Below are positions 5,488-10,961 of a stretch of DNA of 10,961 nt, piece by piece; within the stretch, counting starts at the first letter, position 1, and the number at the start of each line of letters is the position of its first letter. The notes under the pieces are model-generated. The model was not told the DNA's origin. It made no database searches and was given only the letters and a program-made list of their open reading frames with translations. The DNA lies in contig MGNQ01000053.1 of NCBI GenBank assembly GCA_001796865.1, forward strand, positions 56,096 through 67,056, given 5' to 3'. The DNA comes from Chloroflexi bacterium RBG_16_56_11. Its GTDB lineage: Bacteria > Chloroflexota > Dehalococcoidia > Dehalococcoidales > RBG-16-60-22. The position numbers and the translations under genes are program-made.

Positions 5488-8400
5488 ATGAAGACCGCAC
5501 TTACCCGCGATAAAGCAGCGTCCGGTTCGGTCTCCGGCGAAGGGACGAAGGCTGCATCGCGCCGTCCCGGGCGGCATCCGGTGGATGATAGCCGCATACA
5601 CGGGCTGATAGCGGAATATTCCGGCCACGTGATACTGCACCTCCGGCTCGTGCCGGCGCTGAAGTTCGAATACGTGAGCCCTTCCTCATACCAGGTTATC
5701 GGATATCACCAGGAGGAGCTGTACACCGACGGGGAGCTCCTGCTGAAATGCATCCACCCGGAAGACGTGGATGCCTTCTGGGGTTTCCAGCACCCGCCTG
5801 CCATAGCTCAGGAGGAGCGGCGGGCAGGCCAGGAAAAACCAGCGGAAAACTACCACACCAGCCTGCGCTGGCTCCGCAAAGACGGCAGGATAATCTGGAC
5901 GGAGATGAACTGCACCATAGCGTACGATGCTAGCGGCCAGGCGGTAGCGGTACGTATCATCGCCCACGACATCACCGAGCGTAAGCTGGCGGAGGAAAAA
6001 CTCCTGGAAAGCCAGAAATTCATCAGGAGCCTGCTGGAAAACGCCCCGCACGCCGTGGTGGTTATCAACCCGGACACCTCGATCAGATATGTCAATCCGT
6101 CCTGGGAGGAAACCAACGGCTGGACCTTGAATGAAGTAACCGGCCTCAAGGCCCCGTATCCCTGGTGGACGGACGAAGACCGGGAGACCTTTTCCGAAAG
6201 CTTCAAGGTGGCTATGGAGCGGAAGGGCAAGGCCGAAGTAATGGCCCGGAAAAAGACCGGGGAAACTTACTGGATAGAAATGCACTGGGCGCCGGTCACA
6301 CACCGCGGCGAGTTGCAGTACCTGCTGGTCAATTCCCTGGACATCACCGAGCGTAAGCTGGCCGAACAGGCTTTAAAGGAATCGGAAGACAAATTTTCCA
6401 GAGCCTTTCACACCAGCCCGGATTTAATGGCTATCGTGAACGTGGAAAGCGGAAGGTTCGTCGAGGTCAATGAGAGCTTCACCAGGTTCTCAGGCTACAC
6501 CAGCGAAGAGCTACTCGGCCGTAAAGTCAGCGACTTTAGTTTATGGGCCAACGAGGAAGAGCATGCCCTGATAGCCGGCCTCCTCGCCGGTCAGGGCAAA
6601 ATGAGACATGTCGAGTTCCACCTCCGCACGAAATCGGGTGAAATCCGTACCTGGCTATCATCGACGGATACCATAAAAATAGGCAACGAACCATACTATC
6701 TTATTGTCGCCACCGACATCACCGAGAGGAAGCAGGCGCTGGAAGCCCTGAGGGAGTCCGAGGAAAAGTTTTCCAAGGCTTTCAATACCAGCCCCGGCTC
6801 GATTTCGATTAGCCGGCTCAGCGATTCGGTGTTCATCGAAGTGAATGAAGGCTTCATCCGCGATAAAGGCTACACCCGGGAAGAGATAATCGGGCGAAGC
6901 GCCTTAGACCTGAATATCTGGACGGACTCGGACCAGAGAAAAGGGATAATACGGAGATTGCAGGCTGGCGAACAGGTCCAAAACGAGCGCGTCCGGTTCC
7001 GCACGAAGTCAGGTGAAATCCGCACGGGCCTGGTATCCGCGGAGCTCATAAATATCGGAAGCGAGCCGTGCCTGATTGTCCTCAACACCGATATCACCCA
7101 GCAGCAGAAGACCGAAGAGCGGCTGAGACTTCTCAGTTCGGTAACGCAGCAGGTATCTGATTCCACCATAGTCACCGACCTCGACTTTAAGATTACCTAT
7201 CTGAACGAGGCCGCCGAAAAAATGTTCGGCTATTCCGCTTCAGAAACCATGGGCAAAAGCCTCGGCCTGTTCAACTTCAAACCTCTACGCGAGCAGACAT
7301 CGCGCCAGATAATGAAAACCGTTAACTCCGGCAGGGTCTGGAGCGGCACCGCCCGAAAAAAGCGGAAGGACGGCACCGCCATTTACTGCCACTGCCGGCT
7401 GTCGCCCCTTTATAACGAGAAGGGACAGATCATTTCTTATATAGATGTAGAACATGACGTAACGGAACAGAAAGAGATGGAGGTCAAGCTGAACGACCAG
7501 AACCGGCTGGTGGAGAGCATCCTGGCCACCATGCCGGAAGGTGTCCTCGTTATCAACCGTAACGACCAGATTATCCTGGCCAACCAGGCCTTTTATGATA
7601 TCTTCCACATCAGCAAACGCGCTATCGGGAATAAACCCATCAGCGACATCATTCCACGGGATAAGCTATCGAACCTGTATATGGCCGTACTGCTGGGCCA
7701 GAAAGCGAACAACACCCTCGAGTTCAGATACCTGGTAGGCGGGATTGAAAAAATAATCACCTGTAGCATCGTCCAGATGGATGACGAACGATTGCTCCTC
7801 ACCTTTATTGACATATCACAGGAAAGGGAGGAGGAGGAAAAGCTTTATCTTACAGACCGCCTCGCTTCACTGGGCGAGATGGCCGCCGGCCTGGCCCACG
7901 AGCTCAACAATCCGCTGACCGGGATATTGTCCCTCTCGCAACTGCTCGTCCGGGAAGACATGCCCGCCGAGCAGAAGGAAGATTTGCAGTGTATTTACGA
8001 CGAGGCCAAACGGGCGGCCGATATCGTGAAAAACGTCTTGCTCTTCGCTCGCAACAACAATTTCGAAAACGGCCATGCATCCGCCAACGAGGTGGTCCGG
8101 GAGGTGCTGAGACTGCGCGAGCACCAGGAAAAGACCAGCAATATCAGCGTGGTGACGCAACTCCAGGAGGACCTGCCCAGAATCGCCATCGATAAGTTCC
8201 AGCTTCAACAGGTGTGCCTGAATATCATCCTGAACGCCGAAGCCGCCATCAAGGAAACGAACAATCCCGGTACACTGACCGTGATGACGAAGCGGGTTGA
8301 TGACAACATCGATATTATTTTCAGCGACACGGGCGGCGGCATCAAGAAAAATGTCCTGCCCCGGATTTTCGATCCCTTCTTTACGACCAAAGAAATTGGC

Positions 8401-8526
8401 AAAGGGACCGGACTCGGCCTGAGCATCTGCTACGGTATCGTGGTAAAGCACGGCGGGAAAATAGACGTCCGGACGAAGGTAAACGAAGGCAGCACCTTCG
8501 CGGTCAGGATACCGGTGGCAACATAG
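5488..8526 (+). CDS. Soluble multi-PAS sensor histidine kinase
   Basis: A 1012-residue kinase with no membrane segment or signal peptide, so it senses inside the cytoplasm. About six PAS domains are stacked: ~40-165, 175-290, 297-415, 422-537, 546-662 and 672-778. Most end in the typical D-I-T-E-R-K linker that leads into the next domain. The HisKA helix has the phosphoacceptor H804 in GLAHELNNPLTG. The ATPase domain has the N box with N916 (IILNAEAA), the G1 box DTGGG from D947, and KGTGLGLSI (972-980), so kinase activity should be intact. PAS3 and PAS4 are near-duplicates at a constant 125-residue offset. The ligands are unknown. A purine-rich AAGGGAAG at 5473-5480 precedes ATG 5488 and serves as ribosome-binding site. 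The response regulator follows after 28 bases; this kinase is its obvious partner. Confidence 0.93.
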   Translation: MKTALTRDKAASGSVSGEGTKAASRRPGRHPVDDSRIHGLIAEYSGHVILHLRLVPALKFEYVSPSSYQVIGYHQEELYTDGELLLKCIHPEDVDAFWGFQHPPAIAQEERRAGQEKPAENYHTSLRWLRKDGRIIWTEMNCTIAYDASGQAVAVRIIAHDITERKLAEEKLLESQKFIRSLLENAPHAVVVINPDTSIRYVNPSWEETNGWTLNEVTGLKAPYPWWTDEDRETFSESFKVAMERKGKAEVMARKKTGETYWIEMHWAPVTHRGELQYLLVNSLDITERKLAEQALKESEDKFSRAFHTSPDLMAIVNVESGRFVEVNESFTRFSGYTSEELLGRKVSDFSLWANEEEHALIAGLLAGQGKMRHVEFHLRTKSGEIRTWLSSTDTIKIGNEPYYLIVATDITERKQALEALRESEEKFSKAFNTSPGSISISRLSDSVFIEVNEGFIRDKGYTREEIIGRSALDLNIWTDSDQRKGIIRRLQAGEQVQNERVRFRTKSGEIRTGLVSAELINIGSEPCLIVLNTDITQQQKTEERLRLLSSVTQQVSDSTIVTDLDFKITYLNEAAEKMFGYSASETMGKSLGLFNFKPLREQTSRQIMKTVNSGRVWSGTARKKRKDGTAIYCHCRLSPLYNEKGQIISYIDVEHDVTEQKEMEVKLNDQNRLVESILATMPEGVLVINRNDQIILANQAFYDIFHISKRAIGNKPISDIIPRDKLSNLYMAVLLGQKANNTLEFRYLVGGIEKIITCSIVQMDDERLLLTFIDISQEREEEEKLYLTDRLASLGEMAAGLAHELNNPLTGILSLSQLLVREDMPAEQKEDLQCIYDEAKRAADIVKNVLLFARNNNFENGHASANEVVREVLRLREHQEKTSNISVVTQLQEDLPRIAIDKFQLQQVCLNIILNAEAAIKETNNPGTLTVMTKRVDDNIDIIFSDTGGGIKKNVLPRIFDPFFTTKEIGKGTGLGLSICYGIVVKHGGKIDVRTKVNEGSTFAVRIPVAT
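5968..6362 (+). repeat. 23-base direct repeat encoding the PAS linker D-I-T-E-R-K-L-A
   Basis: Identical 23-base copies lie at 5968-5990 and 6340-6362, at the ends of PAS1 and PAS2. A diverged third copy begins at 6716 after PAS3. Identity at the DNA level, including silent positions, points to recent internal duplication or gene conversion within the kinase gene. Confidence 0.8.
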
Positions 8527-8554
8527 CATTTACGGCAGGAAAGGAACTAGAAAA

Positions 8555-9571
8555 ATGGTTACGGCGACGGCCAGAGAAACGATTTTGATTGTCGATGACG
8601 AAAAAACGGTGAGGAGAAGCCTGAATAAATGCCTGACCCTGGGAGGTTTCCTTTGCCGTGAAGCCGCCAACGCCGAGGAGGCATGGAACCACCTTCGTGA
8701 AAAACCAGCGGACCTCGTTATCCTGGATATCATGATGCCCGGTAAGTCCGGTAAAGATTTCCTGCCCGATATTAAAAACTCTTTCCCGGACACGGCGGTG
8801 GTGATGGCCACGGCCGTCGTCGAGCCTGAAGCGATAGTAAATTGCATGAAAAACGGAGCCCAGGACTACATTACCAAGCCGTTTGATGTCAACGAACTGG
8901 TTTCCAGCATTGAGACTGTCCTGGAGAAGAGAAAGCTGGAGCTGACCCTCAAAGAAAAACGCCAGGGACTGGAAGGAAAGGTTGAAGAGCAGGCCAGGGA
9001 GTTGCAGCGGCTCTTCATGGACGCCGTGGAATCGCTGGTATGCGCGCTGGAAGCCAAAGACAGGTATACCGCCGGCCATTCGCGCCGGGTGACCAAAATC
9101 GCGGTTGATACCGGGGAGATACTGGGGCTCGACAGAGAGGAACTGGAGAACCTCCGCTGGGCCGCCCTCCTCCACGACATCGGCAAGATAGGGATAGATT
9201 CGAGCATCCAGAACAAGCCGGGAGTGCTGACGCCATCAGAGTACGATTACATCCTGACTCACTGCAGTATAGGTCCGGGGATAGTCGAGCCGCTGGTTAA
9301 CGATAAAATCGTGGCGGTCATCAGGCATCACCATGACAGCTACGACGGCGGACCGAACCAGAGAGTCTCCGGTGATGATATCCCGCTGGGCGCCCGCATC
9401 CTGGCTGTAGCTGATTCGTTTGACGCGATGACGTCCGACCGCCCCTACCGGACCGCCATGGCTAACGGCAATGCCATTACCGAGATAAAGCGGTGCTCCG
9501 GCAGCCAATTCGACCCGGCGGTGGTGAAGGCCTTCCTGAAAACGCCCATTGTGAACTCATTAAAGGCCTGA
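8555..9571 (+). CDS. Response regulator with REC and HD-GYP-type output domain
   Basis: A 338-residue protein. Residues 8-125 are a complete receiver domain: acidic pair D14-D15, phosphoacceptor D58 in LVILDIMMPG, T86, and K108 in TKPF. A short coiled-coil-like linker (125-155) joins it to an HD-GYP-type phosphodiesterase domain (~157-335): H175 in AGHSRRV, H207-D208 in LLHDIGKIG, H258-H259-H260, then IPLGARILAVADSFDAMTSDRPYR and the end motif QFDPAVV. The classical HHExxDGxGYP reads HHHDSYDGGPNQ, one residue shorter and without GYP. HD-GYP proteins usually hydrolyse cyclic-di-GMP; with this change the substrate is uncertain, although the metal ligands remain. AGGAAAGGA at 8538-8546 is a good ribosome-binding site for ATG 8555. 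It is the second gene of the kinase operon and lies just before a pilin operon. Confidence 0.92.
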   Translation: MVTATARETILIVDDEKTVRRSLNKCLTLGGFLCREAANAEEAWNHLREKPADLVILDIMMPGKSGKDFLPDIKNSFPDTAVVMATAVVEPEAIVNCMKNGAQDYITKPFDVNELVSSIETVLEKRKLELTLKEKRQGLEGKVEEQARELQRLFMDAVESLVCALEAKDRYTAGHSRRVTKIAVDTGEILGLDREELENLRWAALLHDIGKIGIDSSIQNKPGVLTPSEYDYILTHCSIGPGIVEPLVNDKIVAVIRHHHDSYDGGPNQRVSGDDIPLGARILAVADSFDAMTSDRPYRTAMANGNAITEIKRCSGSQFDPAVVKAFLKTPIVNSLKA

Positions 9572-9585
9572 TGAACTCGGTCACG

Positions 9586-9599
9586 ATTACTTTAGTAAT
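9586..9599. repeat. AT-rich palindrome after the response regulator
   Basis: ATTACT (9586-9591), TT, AGTAAT (9594-9599) is a perfect 6-bp inverted repeat 14 bases after the HD-GYP stop. The two-base centre is too tight for an RNA hairpin at full pairing, so a protein-binding half-site pair is the more natural reading. It could also be chance. Confidence 0.3.
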
Positions 9600-9603
9600 G
9601 AAC

Positions 9604-9636
9604 GCCGGGGTGACAAATATACTATTTACACCCGGC
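9604..9636. repeat. Inverted repeat overlapping the -35 box (possible operator or terminator stem)
   Basis: GCCGGGGTG (9604-9612) pairs with CACCCGGC (9629-9636) across a 16-base AT-rich loop, with one extra G bulged. The right arm overlaps the TTTACA -35 box (9625-9630) of the prepilin promoter. It could act as an operator for that promoter. It could also be a terminator stem for the upstream operon, but it lacks the T-run needed for a standard intrinsic terminator. Confidence 0.5.
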
Positions 9637-9653
9637 ATCCGCTAGAAAATAAT
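9625..9653 (+). promoter_or_regulatory. Sigma70-type promoter of the prepilin operon
   Basis: TTTACA (9625-9630; 5/6) is followed by exactly 17 bases and AATAAT (9648-9653; 5/6). The predicted start is at about 9660-9661, giving an ~81-base leader before ATG 9742. The start falls on the first G-run of the stem-loop described separately. Confidence 0.6.
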
Positions 9654-9660
9654 ACTTTTA

Positions 9661-9724
9661 GGGTGAACTTTTACACCGTCTGGTAGGTACCCACCAATTC
9701 TTTCTGGGTACCCGCCATTCACCC
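9661..9724 (+). other. Large stem-loop in the prepilin operon leader RNA
   Basis: An outer stem GGGTGAA (9661-9667) pairs perfectly with TTCACCC (9718-9724). Inside, 9682-9693 pairs with 9705-9716 (12 positions: 10 Watson-Crick, one G-U, one mismatch) around an 11-base loop. A 14-base bulge remains on the 5' side. The structure would begin at or within a base of the predicted transcript start and end a few bases before the GGGGG sequence (9728-9732) that is the likely ribosome-binding site. It has no T-run, so it is not an intrinsic terminator. A role in mRNA stability or translational control is inferred; no known riboswitch class was recognised. Confidence 0.5.
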
Positions 9725-9741
9725 TCCGGGGGCGATATTAG

Positions 9742-10098
9742 ATGAAGAAGCGTGAAAGAGGAGCCATGTTGCTGGAGACGATAGTATCCCTGGCCCTCAT
9801 GGGTATTATCGGCGTGGCCTTTCTCAGCGCCCTGGCGACCACTTCGACCGCCCGCGCTACGGCCAGTGAGAGGGCTACGGCCAAAGTCATGGCGGAGAAC
9901 CTCATGGAGCAGATAAAGAAACAGGGCTTTGCTGCTTCCTACACGGACAACCTTACCATTCAATCCGAGTACCTGGGTTACACTCCCGCGATAACCGTTG
10001 AACCCGAAAAAAACGGCAGCCTCCAGAAGATAACCGTCGCCGTCAGCCACGCCGGCAGCGTGGTATATGCCCTGGAGACTTATAAGACAGACCGATGA
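9742..10098 (+). CDS. Type IV prepilin-like protein (PilV/GspI-like minor pilin)
   Basis: A 118-residue protein with a class III (prepilin) signal. The positively charged MKKRERG leader ends in G7, the cleavage site; after it come A-M-L-L and the key Glu at +5 (E12), then the hydrophobic helix TIVSLALMGIIGVAFLSALA (residues 13-32). A prepilin peptidase would cut after G7. The mature part is short, with a helix (ERATAKVMAENLMEQIKK) and a small beta-rich end, as in minor pilins/pseudopilins of the PilV/GspI type. It is the first gene after the promoter at 9625-9653, preceded by GGGGG at 9728-9732. Its stop overlaps the start of the next prepilin (ATGA, 10095-10098). Type IV pilus and type II-like secretion pseudopilus cannot be told apart here. 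Confidence 0.85.
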   Translation: MKKRERGAMLLETIVSLALMGIIGVAFLSALATTSTARATASERATAKVMAENLMEQIKKQGFAASYTDNLTIQSEYLGYTPAITVEPEKNGSLQKITVAVSHAGSVVYALETYKTDR

Positions 10099-10619
10099 AG
10101 ACTTTCAGGTTTATTATCCGGCGTAGAAAAGATGGGGGCTTCAGCATAATCGAGGCCGTGGTGTCGCTCCTCATCGTCAGCATCATCAGCCTGGGGGCAA
10201 CCATGGCCAACGCCCAGCTTATCAACCAGACCGCCCGGAACGACAACTACATCACCGCCGACCGGCAGACGCTGAACGCCATACACTGGATAACCGCCGA
10301 TATGCAGATGGCGCAGACAATACAACCCAGCGGCCCCGCGGGCTTTCCGCTAACCCTCCAGTGGGTTACCTGGGACAACTCATCAAGCCAGGTTGTATAT
10401 TCCATAAATAATAACGCCCTCAGTCGTAATATTACGGTGGATGCCGGACTCCCATCGATAACTCTGATAGCCAACTATATCAATCCGGCCGAGGACCTGA
10501 CCTATTGCGTCTCTTCCAACGGCGTGCTGACCCTGAAAATCACCAGCAGCCTGACGGAGGGAGGCAAGACCATTAACGTCTCCAAGGTGGATAAAATTAC
10601 GTCCAGACCGAATCTCTAG
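10095..10619 (+). CDS. Type IV prepilin-like protein (PilW/GspJ-like minor pilin)
   Basis: A 174-residue protein. The class III signal is a basic leader with RRRKDG, cleavage expected after G15, then F-S-I-I and Glu at +5 (E20), followed by the hydrophobic stretch AVVSLLIVSIISLGATMANA (21-40). The mature domain starts with a helix and continues with alternating beta segments, including 'ADMQMAQTIQP' and 'LTLQWVTWD', typical of PilW/GspJ-like minor pilins. It would be exported and assembled in or under the tip of a pilus. The ATG overlaps the preceding stop (ATGA) and has no clear ribosome-binding site, so it depends on translational coupling. The next prepilin-like gene begins 16 bases after its stop. 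Confidence 0.85.
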   Translation: MKTFRFIIRRRKDGGFSIIEAVVSLLIVSIISLGATMANAQLINQTARNDNYITADRQTLNAIHWITADMQMAQTIQPSGPAGFPLTLQWVTWDNSSSQVVYSINNNALSRNITVDAGLPSITLIANYINPAEDLTYCVSSNGVLTLKITSSLTEGGKTINVSKVDKITSRPNL

Positions 10620-10635
10620 CGTATACGGACGGCAT

Positions 10636-10961
10636 ATGATAGATAAATTGAAGCTCATATCAGGACTCGGCCGCTCCCGGGAGAGGGGCCAGGCTCTCGT
10701 TATTGTCCTTGTCCTGCTGGTAATCGGTAGCCTGACTCTGGTCCCCGTGCTGGACCACGCCGGTACAGCCCTGAAAAGCGGCGTCCAGTACGAGAACAAG
10801 ACCGACAGGTACTACGCCGCCGACGCCGGTATCGAGGACGCCATGTGGCAGATAAAATTCGACGGCCTGGAAGCTCTATACGGCAACGAAAACTATAACT
10901 ACGACTTCGATTCAATTGCCACCTACACGCTCGAAGACCCGATAAACCAGGTCACGACCAA
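10636..10961 (+). CDS. PilX-like pilus assembly protein, N-terminal part (runs off the window)
   Basis: The frame opens at ATG 10636 (MIDKLKLIS...) and stays open for 108 codons to the window end. A basic segment SRERG, with the likely cleavage glycine at residue 18, precedes a hydrophobic helix QALVIVLVLLVIGSLTLVPV (19-38). This is followed by 'RYYAADAGIEDAMWQI', the signature seen in PilX N-terminal-domain proteins. Unlike the two preceding prepilins, position +5 after the glycine is Ile rather than Glu. The ribosome-binding site is weak (GGACGG). It is the third gene of the minor pilin set, 16 bases after the previous stop. The C-terminal domain, which would show whether it is larger or adhesive, is outside the window. 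Confidence 0.8.
   Translation, partial: MIDKLKLISGLGRSRERGQALVIVLVLLVIGSLTLVPVLDHAGTALKSGVQYENKTDRYYAADAGIEDAMWQIKFDGLEALYGNENYNYDFDSIATYTLEDPINQVTT

Noticed and set aside
5968..6740. CRISPR or mobile-element repeats
   Set aside because: The repeated DNA lies in frame inside the kinase gene and encodes PAS linkers; no spacer pattern or transposase is present.
7867..8529. 220-codon minus-strand open frame opposite the kinase core
   Set aside because: The + strand here encodes the conserved HisKA and ATPase motifs. The antisense frame is a by-product of high GC codon use.
9604..9636. Intrinsic terminator of the kinase-regulator operon
   Set aside because: The stem is GC rich but has a 16-base loop and no T-run after it. 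It overlaps the next promoter's -35 box, so it is listed as a repeat with an operator-like reading.
9572..9741. Cyclic-di-GMP (GEMM) riboswitch in the prepilin leader
   Set aside because: Considered because of the HD-GYP and pilin context and a GGTAGGTA stretch, but the conserved GCAAA-type core segments and the two-stem layout of that class are absent.

Overview
The window reads as a moderately GC-rich, anaerobic-type bacterial genome. The mycofactocin-type glycosyltransferase beside an ETF/Fix electron-transfer module, the LarA-type enzyme, the many-PAS soluble histidine kinase and the PilX-like prepilin with a 'YYAADAGIEDA' signature together suggest a Chloroflexota (Dehalococcoidia-like) bacterium. 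That assignment is inference from gene content; no rRNA or taxonomic marker is present.

Region 1 (1-2832, + strand) is a tightly coupled operon end. It holds the C-terminus of a FixC/ETF-quinone oxidoreductase-like flavoprotein, a FixX-like ferredoxin, an ETF beta subunit, and an MftF-like membrane glycosyltransferase. Two of the three junctions are ATGA stop/start overlaps and the third has a 3-6 base gap. The module most likely belongs to a mycofactocin (peptide-derived redox cofactor) locus whose precursor, maturases and ETF alpha would lie upstream. The ETF/Fix proteins would be a plausible route for electrons between the cofactor and a quinone or ferredoxin pool.

Region 2 (2848-5341) has a HAD phosphatase on + with its own near-consensus promoter, apparently giving a leaderless mRNA that starts at its GTG. 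It converges on, and shares stop-codon bases with, a minus-strand pair: a Nudix hydrolase followed immediately (TAA-ATG) by a LarA/DUF2088 enzyme that keeps all four residues of the nickel-pincer active site.

Region 3 (5488-9571, +) is a two-component pair: a 1012-residue cytoplasmic histidine kinase with about six PAS domains, two of them a clear tandem duplication, and a REC-HD-GYP response regulator. The regulator keeps its HD metal residues but lacks a proper GYP motif.

Region 4 (9572-end, +) begins with a 170-base intergenic region. It holds an inverted repeat overlapping a good sigma70-type promoter, and a leader RNA that would start with a long stem-loop. Then come three prepilin-like genes (PilV/GspI-like, PilW/GspJ-like, PilX-like; the last runs off the window), a type IV pilus or pseudopilus minor-pilin operon. 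Placing a cyclic-di-nucleotide-type output regulator directly before a pilin operon suggests, but does not prove, that the sensor pair controls surface structures.

No tRNA, rRNA, CRISPR array, transposase or attachment site was seen.
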